Origin: an uncultured Aquimarina sp.
GTDB taxonomy: Bacteria; Bacteroidota; Bacteroidia; Flavobacteriales; Flavobacteriaceae
Direction: 5' to 3'
NCBI GenBank assembly: GCA_947495425.1
Contig: CANLYR010000004.1
Coordinates: 1-64,000 of the forward strand
Length of the DNA: 64,000 nucleotides
Part shown: positions 1 to 6,985 of the stretch, piece after piece
Layout of the letters: every line of letters starts with the position of its first letter
Position numbering within the stretch: position 1 is the first letter of the stretch
Position numbers and translations under genes: made by a program
Notes under the pieces: generated by a model
Seen by the model: only the letters and a program-made list of their open reading frames with translations
Databases searched by the model: none
What the model was told of the DNA's origin: nothing

Positions 1-7
1 GGTATTT

Positions 8-24
8 CGAAGAGAAGCTCTTCG
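8..24. repeat. Perfect short hairpin downstream of lanC-like gene
   Basis: Two 7-bp arms (CGAAGAG / CTCTTCG) around a 3-nt loop lie 21 bases beyond the stop codon of the LanC-like gene. Read on the minus strand the hairpin is not followed by a T-run, so it is a weak terminator at best. It could also be an RNA-stabilising or processing stem between cistrons of a longer operon continuing off the left edge. Confidence 0.35.
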
Positions 25-45
25 ATAGACTTGTAATTGCTGGAA

Positions 46-1230
46 TTACAGGATTATGATTAAAAACGGATATTCAATTAAATTTAAACATCTCAACCAA
101 TCATTTTTTATTTTTCCATCTAAGGTCAATAGTGTAAGTCCTAGTCCTGAAGCTCCCATAATTATATTAGAATGATCAATTAAATCAGAGGCTCTGAAGG
201 CTTTAAAAGTTGTGAAATTGCATGTTTGCTTTTGTAATTCCAGATACCATCTTTTTTGAGTTTCTTCCGTATTTAAAGTGTATTTATTTTGAGCTATATT
301 GTATTGTATAACTAAACCCACACTTCCGTGACATAAACTAAAATCTAAAACACTCGAAACTTTCAAAGAAATGTTTTCTGTAGAGGTAATTAACTTTATA
401 GCCTCTTGTTTTATAGTATTGTCATTTAACAGTATACTGGCATTAAGTAAAGCCAGACCAATCCCTAAATCTCCTTGACACCAACCCAATCTAGATATGC
501 CTATACCGTCTTTATTATCAATATAACTTGGAAAATATTGTTGAGATATAGCATTAAACGATTTTTTAGACCTTAAAAACGTAATTAATTTAATAAGTGC
601 TTGTTCTATTTCTGGTTTCAAAGATGTAATATATTGATTTAAGTAGCACAAGAAATTTATTAAACTACTTACACCATGTGCCAAACCAAAATAAATGATT
701 TCTTTTTTTTTGTCTTCAGCTTTAGATACGGTAACATTGTTAAAGTCGTGAATAAGTTTATGTAATAGGTCTTTAGAAAAAAGAGTTAAAATTTTTATTA
801 CATTTTCATTATTGGGGTTAACTTTTAATCGTTCGATAAAATACATAGCTATACCAGTGGCACCATGAAGAAAATCGTAATCATTTTTATTAGAAAAAGA
901 AAGTAAAGCGTCCTCTAATACGGTATCGAGAGTTTTAAAATAGGCGTCGCTAATAGCAATTGTATTCTTTTTTAGATTAAGGAGCATCCATCCATAACCC
1001 GCTAAACCAGAACAAAAAGTTGTTAAAGGTATCTTTTCCGAAATTAACCAATCAATGCGTTCTACAACTTTGAGTAAACGCGTAGCATATTTTTCATCTT
1101 TATATACTTCAAATAGATTAGAATAAAATAGAGCAATACCAGAAAGCCCATTTAGTAATCCTATTTTTTTTTCATTTTTAACAGAATTCCAAACTTGGCC
1201 TTCTATGTTTAAAATTTCAAACGTTTCCAA
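46..1230 (-). CDS. LanC-like lanthionine synthetase (cyclase)
   Basis: Zinc enzyme that adds cysteine thiols to dehydrated Ser/Thr in a lanthipeptide precursor to close thioether rings. The 394-residue protein has the repeated LanC helical-barrel motifs (LLNGLSGIAL near 25-34, FLHGATGIA near 120-128, GLAHGVSS near 182-189). The likely zinc ligands are Cys251 (GWCQGDLG) and Cys300-His301 (SLCHGSVG). The only start that keeps the conserved N-terminus is TTG at 1230, because the next in-frame Met is at residue 82. The frame upstream stays open for 50 codons but is separated by a single TAA at 1231-1233. It follows the precursor gene on the same strand, so precursor and cyclase are likely co-transcribed. 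No dehydratase or transporter is in view; they may lie past the left edge. Confidence 0.88.
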   Translation of the reverse strand: METFEILNIEGQVWNSVKNEKKIGLLNGLSGIALFYSNLFEVYKDEKYATRLLKVVERIDWLISEKIPLTTFCSGLAGYGWMLLNLKKNTIAISDAYFKTLDTVLEDALLSFSNKNDYDFLHGATGIAMYFIERLKVNPNNENVIKILTLFSKDLLHKLIHDFNNVTVSKAEDKKKEIIYFGLAHGVSSLINFLCYLNQYITSLKPEIEQALIKLITFLRSKKSFNAISQQYFPSYIDNKDGIGISRLGWCQGDLGIGLALLNASILLNDNTIKQEAIKLITSTENISLKVSSVLDFSLCHGSVGLVIQYNIAQNKYTLNTEETQKRWYLELQKQTCNFTTFKAFRASDLIDHSNIIMGASGLGLTLLTLDGKIKNDWLRCLNLIEYPFLIIIL

Positions 1231-1383
1231 TTATATAATGTTGTTGTTAGTATGTGTCCATTTTGAGAAGTAATTATACTCAAAGTCTAATGAGTGTTTG
1301 AAATTAAAATTAGGTATAAACTTTAAATCGTTTTGAGAAATAGCGTTTATACCTAAGTAAGTTAATTCTAGTTTATTGCTCAT
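1231..1383 (-). CDS. 50-codon ORF between lanthipeptide precursor and LanC
   Basis: This ORF starts with ATG (MSNKLELTYLG...) overlapping the last codons of the precursor by 11 nt. It ends in TAA immediately before, and in frame with, the TTG start of the cyclase. It has no cysteine, so it is not a second lanthipeptide. It is rich in Asn, Phe and Lys and I do not recognise a family. It may be a small coupled protein, a remnant of a processing enzyme, or a true N-terminal part of the cyclase cut off by a nonsense codon. Confidence 0.4.
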   Translation of the reverse strand: MSNKLELTYLGINAISQNDLKFIPNFNFKHSLDFEYNYFSKWTHTNNNII

Positions 1384-1555
1384 TTGATGAACAAGGTCCT
1401 ACTGGATCATCAGGGATGCGTGTCAATCTATCTATTAAGATGCCACAAGGACCTCCTACGACTGCTAATGTCGGGACTAAACCGCCGTCAATACTAGCTT
1501 TATCTTCTGGAGATAAGGCTTTAATTTTCAAATTCTTTAATTCCAATTTTTTCAT
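1373..1555 (-). CDS. Class I lanthipeptide precursor (GG-leader peptide)
   Basis: 60-residue peptide with a Bacteroidota-type leader (ELKNLKIKALSPEDKASIDGG, residues 5-25) ending in a double glycine at 24-25, the expected processing site. The predicted core is residues 26-60 and contains Thr29, Cys37, Thr45, Cys55, Ser56 and Ser57. Both cysteines sit in a GPC motif, and each is preceded by a Thr (Thr29 eight residues before Cys37, Thr45 ten before Cys55), so two large methyllanthionine rings are plausible. The cyclase gene follows on the same strand, which supports the lanthipeptide reading over an ordinary bacteriocin-like peptide. A second GG at 34-35 lies inside the core. Ring topology is inference. 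Confidence 0.8.
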   Translation of the reverse strand: MKKLELKNLKIKALSPEDKASIDGGLVPTLAVVGGPCGILIDRLTRIPDDPVGPCSSNEQ

Positions 1556-2242
1556 TTTTTACTTATTTTAATTTTTCTTACTCTGTTTTATAAGATTTTC
1601 AGATACCTCCTAATTATTTTTACATAGTTAGAAATTATTATAACTCGTAAAAGTATTTCAAGTCTAAACCGTCTTATTTTTTGACAATGTTACTTTTAAA
1701 ATGAAATACATAGGTTCTGAATTTTAATACATATGAAGATACAGGACGTATTTACTATTGTTTTTACATGATCTTGATAACATAATGTATTTTATGCACA
1801 GTAATAATTGTATATACTAGCACTACGTTTAAAAAAAATCTTTACTAGGTCTGCAGCTAATTGTATATCATTAGTTTTCATGCACTTTCTCAACTTCCAG
1901 AAGATTGATATATAGATATGTAGTTTATAATTATGCTGATTCGTTCTTATGGATGTTTAAAGTTTACTAATTATTGTCTGTAGATTATCAGAAAATTAGG
2001 AGTTTGTTCTGATTAAATGCATCCAAATAGTATATTTTATTATACAAAGACAACGATTTTGCATAAATCGTATTTGGTAATCACTCTAGCAAACTCAAAC
2101 AAGTTGAAAAACCAATATAAGGTGGAATGTTTTAAATGTACTTATTTTAACTATTTTTGAAGTGAATTTGTATTAAAACAACTAAATAAGGTAAGTTTCA
2201 ATTTAAAATTTAACTTAGATCAAATAATTAACCTCAAACCAT
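1556..2242. other. Divergent intergenic region
   Basis: About 690 bases separate the lanthipeptide precursor (minus) from the membrane AraC gene (plus). It is very AT-rich with no ORF I would call, and must hold both divergent promoters. One match to the flavobacterial -7 consensus TAnnTTTG is noted separately; no convincing -33 partner was found. Confidence 0.6.
2152..2159 (+). promoter_or_regulatory. Candidate flavobacterial -7 box
   Basis: TATTTTTG matches the Bacteroidota -7 consensus TAnnTTTG and lies 83 bases before the membrane AraC gene. I see no clear TTTG -33 element at 19-21 bases upstream, so the call rests on one half of the promoter only. Confidence 0.25.
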
Positions 2243-3349
2243 TTGCAAACCATTAATTTTAATTTTTTCCAACTCTTTATACTATTTGGCTCAATTCAAG
2301 GATTAATATTTAGTATCATAGTTTTCTTCGTTAAGAAATATAAATCTAAAAGTGGTTTCTTCTTGGGATTAACCATATTATTCCTATCCATTAGTAATAT
2401 TCAACACGTTCTCATAGATGTTAATTTTTTCAATAGAACTTCTATTATTCGGAATCTTTATATTCCGTGGCACTGGTTAGTCGTGCCACTTTTTTATGTT
2501 TTTATTCACTATTATTTAGGTAAAAACACTTTAACTAAAAAACATTGGTATTATTTAACACTTCCATTTTTATTAATCACACTACTCCATTTGAGTCAAT
2601 TTATTTATCAAGTACATATTAATCAAAATCATAACATCACAAAGTACTACGAGCAAGGCTTATTTTTATATACTAATATCCTTTCATTTTTATATACTCC
2701 TGTAGTTTTTTATTTTATTTATAAAATGATTACTACTTATGAAAGCAATCATCGAAAATCTATAGATAAGATTAGAACCGAAATCTTTTGGTTAAAAAAT
2801 ATCGTTCATATTGGTCTTGGTATTTTAATTATTGGAATGGGTTGTGTTGTTATTGTGGTTCAACATAATATGCCGAAATCTTTTTATGCCTACCCCTTTT
2901 TTATCTCCATATCGTTTTGGATATATTGGATTGGTTATGTTAGTATAAATAAAATTTCTACTCGCAAAAACGCTCAAAAATCACGCCCCTTAAAGAAAGT
3001 TGAAAAAACCGGATCTACAACATTTGGTAATATTAACACATACATTGTTGAAGACAAAAAATACTTAGTTTCAGATATTAATCTAAATATTATTGCAGAA
3101 AAATTTAGTATTAGTCATGGGTATCTTTCTAAACTCATAAATGAGCACACAGAAAAAAGTTTTAATAATTATATTAACGAATTTAGGGTTGAAGCTTCAA
3201 AAAAACTACTTCTAGATCATACCTTCGACAACTATACTATAGAATCTATTGGTTTAGAATGTGGCTTTCAATCTAAATCCAATTTCTATTCTACATTCAA
3301 AAAGTTTACTGGTAAAACACCCAATGAATATAGAAAATTGAATAAATAA
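2243..3349 (+). CDS. Membrane-anchored AraC-family transcriptional regulator
   Basis: 368-residue protein. Residues 1-235 form about seven hydrophobic helices, a sensor-like membrane module. After a basic linker, residues 265-365 form an AraC-type double helix-turn-helix (DINLNIIAEKFSISHGYLSKLI, then IESIGLECGFQSKSNFYSTFKKFTG). This architecture is common in Bacteroidota and is thought to sense membrane or extracellular cues. The start is TTG at 2243: an in-frame stop lies at 2225 and no ATG falls between. The gene stands alone on the plus strand, divergent from the lanthipeptide locus it might regulate. It differs from the six soluble AraC paralogues further along. Confidence 0.85.
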   Translation: MQTINFNFFQLFILFGSIQGLIFSIIVFFVKKYKSKSGFFLGLTILFLSISNIQHVLIDVNFFNRTSIIRNLYIPWHWLVVPLFYVFIHYYLGKNTLTKKHWYYLTLPFLLITLLHLSQFIYQVHINQNHNITKYYEQGLFLYTNILSFLYTPVVFYFIYKMITTYESNHRKSIDKIRTEIFWLKNIVHIGLGILIIGMGCVVIVVQHNMPKSFYAYPFFISISFWIYWIGYVSINKISTRKNAQKSRPLKKVEKTGSTTFGNINTYIVEDKKYLVSDINLNIIAEKFSISHGYLSKLINEHTEKSFNNYINEFRVEASKKLLLDHTFDNYTIESIGLECGFQSKSNFYSTFKKFTGKTPNEYRKLNK

Positions 3350-3520
3350 GTCTTGTATCTTTCACCGTTCTCTCTAGCCTCTTGGAATTTATGAAATTAA
3401 GCACTAAACTTTCTACTAACTTAGATTTAGATTATATTTTTTTGACATATAATTACGTAACATTATCAAATTTTTTACAAAATTTCTTTTTAATACATTT
3501 ACCTACTTAAGTAATTGACT

Positions 3521-4606
3521 ATGAAAAAAAAATCTATCCTTAAGAAAAATAAAAGACCTAAATCCTCTCAAAGCTTAGGTAAAGCACCAGGAACTGTAGT
3601 TTATATTGGCGAAAAAGAACATCTTGAAACCAAAATTGAGATACAAGATTACACAAAGGATACTCATAGTATTTTTGACACAAATAATGTTGAAGATATT
3701 TTTAACTTCAAAGGAAATGATCGTATTACTTGGATTAATGTGAATGGGCTAAATCATACCCAAGAGATTATCAGGATAGGTGAATTTTATGGATTACACC
3801 CACTACTCCTGGAAGATATTGTAAATACAGATCAACGACCAAAGATAGATGAATATGAAAACTATATTTTTTTAGTTCTCAAAATGATGTATTTCAACAA
3901 AAAACAAGAATTCATTGTAGAACATATTTCTATTGTATTAGGAAAAGATTATGTTATCACTTTTCAAGAATCTGATGAAGATATCTTTGATCCTGTAAGG
4001 GCTCGAATAACTAATCCCAAAAGTAGAATTCGCAATTCTGGAGCGGGATACCTTGCCTATTCACTTCTAGATGCTATTTTTGACAATTATTTTGTAATCA
4101 TTGATGATCTTGGTGAAAAGGTAGAACATATAGAAGAAGAGTTATTTAACGAAAAAGAAGGAGATAATATCACTCAGGAAATACAATCGCTCAAACGTGA
4201 AATCTTACGAATCAGAAGAAATATTTTACCGCTAAGAGAAGTTGTTGGTAGAATTGTAAAATCTGACACTATATTAATCCTTGAAAAAAATAAGGACTAC
4301 TATAGAGATTTGTATGATCACATCATTCACATACAGGAAAATATTGATATTTATCGAGAAATGATCTGGGGACTTATGGATATGTATATGACCACAATTA
4401 GCAACAAAATGAATGGTATTATGAAAGTGCTCACTATTATTTCTACAATATTCATTCCATTAACCTTTATTGCTGGTATATATGGGATGAACTTTGAATA
4501 TATACCCGAGCTAAAATACAAATATGGTTATCATACCTTGTGGGGCATTATGATTTTAATATTTATTGGGTTGTTACTATTCTTTAGAAAAAAGAAATGG
4601 TTATAG
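3521..4606 (+). CDS. corA: CorA-family magnesium/cobalt transporter
   Basis: 361 residues from the ATG at 3521; a TTG two codons earlier is less likely. A basic N-terminal tail is followed by the large cytoplasmic domain with a long central helix and two C-terminal membrane helices. The signature GMN lies between them (YGMNFE), and the protein ends in a basic cap (FRKKKWL). CorA forms pentameric Mg2+ channels in the inner membrane. It is monocistronic, with about 200 bases before the next gene. Substrate (Mg, Co, Ni or Zn export) cannot be told from sequence. Confidence 0.92.
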   Translation: MKKKSILKKNKRPKSSQSLGKAPGTVVYIGEKEHLETKIEIQDYTKDTHSIFDTNNVEDIFNFKGNDRITWINVNGLNHTQEIIRIGEFYGLHPLLLEDIVNTDQRPKIDEYENYIFLVLKMMYFNKKQEFIVEHISIVLGKDYVITFQESDEDIFDPVRARITNPKSRIRNSGAGYLAYSLLDAIFDNYFVIIDDLGEKVEHIEEELFNEKEGDNITQEIQSLKREILRIRRNILPLREVVGRIVKSDTILILEKNKDYYRDLYDHIIHIQENIDIYREMIWGLMDMYMTTISNKMNGIMKVLTIISTIFIPLTFIAGIYGMNFEYIPELKYKYGYHTLWGIMILIFIGLLLFFRKKKWL

Positions 4607-4810
4607 CTTCAACCTTTACTATCTAATCTACTACTCTAGTCTAGTAATACCATTTTAGATTGCATTTGAGATACTATTTGGATCAAATGCGTTAATCTAT
4701 TTTTTGAGTTTTTTATTAATTAAATAATATAATAATACTTCTATTTGATATTTATTTTATTACGTCTTAGTGTACTAAAGATATATGTCGATTAGATAAA
4801 AATATGAACA

Positions 4811-5125
4811 ATGAAAAAATTAACTACACTTACTATAGCGGCATTATCATTAATTGCTATTACCATCTTTACGCTACAAAATTCTCAGGTAGTCGCTATC
4901 AAACTTTTCTTTTGGGAAGCCAAAGCTTCTTTATCAATGATTTTATTTACAACATTTTCTATTGCTATCCTAATTACGGTGGTCGCTGTTGTACCGACAA
5001 TTTATCATCTAAAAACACTTCGAAATCAATCGCAAAAAAAGGTAAAAACTCTAGTTGAAGAGAATGAAAAACTATCAGAACCCGAATCCAAAAGTATACT
5101 ATCTGAAGGACAGGTAGAAAAATAA
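4811..5125 (+). CDS. LapA-domain small membrane protein
   Basis: 104 residues with two membrane helices (about 8-24 and 42-64) around the conserved FTLQNSQVVAIKLFFW motif of the LapA/DUF1049 family. A charged, probably coiled-coil C-terminal tail follows (residues 70-104). LapA (YciS) works with LapB in controlling LPS synthesis in Escherichia coli; no LapB is present here, so only family membership is claimed. A Dps gene follows after 19 bases on the same strand and is probably co-transcribed, which suggests expression under stress. Confidence 0.8.
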   Translation: MKKLTTLTIAALSLIAITIFTLQNSQVVAIKLFFWEAKASLSMILFTTFSIAILITVVAVVPTIYHLKTLRNQSQKKVKTLVEENEKLSEPESKSILSEGQVEK

Positions 5126-5144
5126 TTTAAATACACAACATATT

Positions 5145-5645
5145 ATGACAGAAACAGTTAAGAAACAAAAATCTTATAAAAAATTAGGATTTACTTATCT
5201 CGAAACCGCAGAAATAGTAGTATCCTTAAATCAACTTTTATCCAATTATATCGTACATTATCATAAGTTAAGGATGTTTCACTGGAATGTAGAAGGAGGA
5301 GACTTCTTTGAGTTACACGAACAATTTGAAATTGAATATAATGAAGTAAAATTGCAAATTGATATTATTGCTGAACGCATTAGGGTATTTGGATTAAAAC
5401 CAAAACATACGTTGAGACAACATATAGAATTATCTAAAATTGAAGAGGCTGAAGGAGAACGTATTCCTACAGCGATGGTACAAGAAATTTTAAAAGATTT
5501 TGGAATCTTACACAATGCTTTATTAGATCTAATTGATGCAGCCTTAAAAACTGGAGATGCGGCTACTGAAGAATTGGCAACAGAGTTTATAAGACGATTA
5601 GAGAAAAGACATTGGATGTTTACAGCTTGGTCTAAGTCATCATAA
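5145..5645 (+). CDS. dps: Dps-family ferritin-like DNA-protection protein (copy 1)
   Basis: 166 residues. The ferroxidase ligands have exactly the Dps spacing: His46 (FHWNVEG), His58 (ELHEQFE), Glu62, Asp73 and Glu77 (DIIAERI). Dps dodecamers oxidise Fe(II) with H2O2, store iron and shield DNA. The N-terminal tail has several lysines (residues 6-13) that could contact DNA. The gene is paired with the upstream LapA-domain gene and followed by a strong terminator hairpin at 5784. A second full Dps gene lies at 32207-32716. Confidence 0.93.
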   Translation: MTETVKKQKSYKKLGFTYLETAEIVVSLNQLLSNYIVHYHKLRMFHWNVEGGDFFELHEQFEIEYNEVKLQIDIIAERIRVFGLKPKHTLRQHIELSKIEEAEGERIPTAMVQEILKDFGILHNALLDLIDAALKTGDAATEELATEFIRRLEKRHWMFTAWSKSS

Positions 5646-5783
5646 TAACAATTTAAATATAGTATTTATGGCATCATATAAAGCACTATAAACTCAAGGT
5701 CATGGCAATTTATTATGTATGTAAGTTGTTTAAAATACCATAACAAGCAATTATTTAAATTTTTACCTAAATAACAATTTTAT

Positions 5784-5837
5784 ACCTAAAAAGCATTAAA
5801 AAAGCTCAAAAATGAGCTTTTTTAATGCTTTTTAGGT
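5784..5837 (+). terminator. Long perfect hairpin with T-run (intrinsic terminator)
   Basis: Two 25-bp arms (5784-5808 and 5813-5837) are perfectly complementary around a 4-nt AAAA loop. They are followed on the plus strand by GTGTTTTTTTG. Position, 139 bases after the Dps stop codon, and the T-run make an intrinsic terminator likely. The stem is unusually long and is itself AT-rich. Confidence 0.85.
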
Positions 5838-5963
5838 GTTTTTTTGTAGTAAAACCAAAATAGTATTCACATCAATTTTGTTAAATAAATTAGCGATTAA
5901 GGTTAATTTTTAACATCATTTATGTTAAATAACACACGAACAGGTTAAAGCAAGTTAAAGGAG

Positions 5964-5991
5964 TTGACAAATTTTTATAATCATATATATT
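5964..5991 (+). promoter_or_regulatory. Candidate promoter (TTGACA / TATATT)
   Basis: TTGACA at 5964-5969 and TATATT at 5986-5991 are separated by 16 bases. This resembles a general sigma-70 promoter and lies about 110 bases upstream of the first of three tiny ORFs. Flavobacterial promoters usually differ from this consensus, so the match may be fortuitous. Confidence 0.35.
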
Positions 5992-6100
5992 GAATGTATA
6001 AAAACAATTGGATGTGCACTTATGATGAATTAGTAAAAGTGTCACCTAAAATTTAATCATAAATACACACTATATAGGTGCGTATCAAAAACACACAATC

Positions 6101-6199
6101 ATGGAAATATACGCAAGATATCTTAAAATTTACTTTAATCCTTTTTTGAAATTCATCAAAGAATTACCTGGCGCTAGCAGACATGCAATACATAGGTAA
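6101..6199 (+). CDS. Possible 32-residue small ORF
   Basis: ATG at 6101 opens 32 codons ending in TAA. The peptide mixes aromatic and basic residues (MEIYARYLKIYFNPF...) and ends GASRHAIHR. It lies just after a possible promoter and before two more small ORFs on the same strand. There is no recognised family, and coding status rests only on position and an open frame. Confidence 0.25.
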   Translation: MEIYARYLKIYFNPFLKFIKELPGASRHAIHR

Positions 6200-6217
6200 T
6201 ATAAAATAAAGTAATAT

Positions 6218-6304
6218 ATGAAAAATAATAAGAAAACTTTTATACTATTATCATTATCATCAATATTTTTATTTGTACTTTCAATTATGCTAACATTTAT
6301 ATAA
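6218..6304 (+). CDS. Possible 28-residue single-helix membrane peptide
   Basis: ATG at 6218 encodes MKNNKKTF followed by one uninterrupted hydrophobic helix of about 19 residues. A basic N-terminus plus a single helix is typical of small membrane peptides, and this is more protein-like than random AT-rich sequence. No family is recognised. Confidence 0.35.
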   Translation: MKNNKKTFILLSLSSIFLFVLSIMLTFI

Positions 6305-6356
6305 GTAAGCATTGATTAAGTGTAATAAAATAATTAATCCCTAAAAGATATTTAAT

Positions 6357-6488
6357 TTGAAAAATAAAAATAACATCCAAAGTCCAGGTTTACGCAAAAA
6401 AAGATTTGGCAGTAAGGCCTTTTTACGAAGTGTTCAAAAACGAATAAAGAATAGCGCTTCTAAACCCAAGAGATTAGCTTTAGAGTGA
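6357..6488 (+). CDS. Possible 43-residue basic peptide
   Basis: A TTG start at 6357 gives 43 residues ending in TGA. The peptide is very rich in Lys and Arg (GLRKKRFGSKAFLRSVQKRIK in its middle). Such composition is unusual for random frames in DNA this AT-rich, but the non-ATG start and lack of any known relative keep confidence low. It may bind nucleic acid or be a remnant. Confidence 0.25.
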   Translation: MKNKNNIQSPGLRKKRFGSKAFLRSVQKRIKNSASKPKRLALE

Positions 6489-6574
6489 TATTAAAATACC
6501 TGCTAATAAAAAAATTAATATTTTTAGTTCCCATACTATATTTTTAAAGGTTTATTTAAATTATCAATACAATC

Positions 6575-6985
6575 TCATTCCTCTAGATGTTCAATTTCTT
6601 CTAAGACAGTAACAAGACTTTTCATTGTTATTGGTTTCACTATATAATTACTTACGATCTCAAAAGATTTAGCCCGTAAAACATCTTGTGGATCAACTGA
6701 AGACGATACGATATATATTATAATTTTTTTAGAAACAGGAATTTTCACGAATTCTTCTAAAAACTGCCAACCATCTAGAATCGGCATATTAAGATCCAAC
6801 AAAATCACATCTGGTAACTTGTCGTTTGTAGAAATTATACCTTGCAGTGCATCTAATGCTTCTTGTCCGTTTCGATAAATCAAAAAACCATTGCATACAT
6901 CAGCTAATTCCATCACCTTGCGTGCTCCAAAAATAAATATTGGGTCATCATCTATAATACACGCTACATCAATTTTCTTTTTCAT
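6575..6985 (-). CDS. Single-domain response regulator (Rcp1/CheY-like receiver)
   Basis: 136 residues making one receiver domain and no output domain. Acidic pocket IDDD at 11-14, phospho-acceptor Asp64 in LLDLNMP, the Ser of IVSSS near 94-96, and Lys117 in YIVKPI. Such receivers relay phosphate to another protein. Its start overlaps the 3' end of the multi-PAS kinase gene by 17 bases, so the two are translationally coupled and very probably a cognate pair. Confidence 0.9.
   Translation of the reverse strand: MKKKIDVACIIDDDPIFIFGARKVMELADVCNGFLIYRNGQEALDALQGIISTNDKLPDVILLDLNMPILDGWQFLEEFVKIPVSKKIIIYIVSSSVDPQDVLRAKSFEIVSNYIVKPITMKSLVTVLEEIEHLEE

Noticed and set aside
4804..5058. 84-codon ORF overlapping the LapA-domain gene
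   Set aside because: It lies in another frame of a well-supported gene and its translation is Cys/Tyr/Ser/Asn-rich with no domain.
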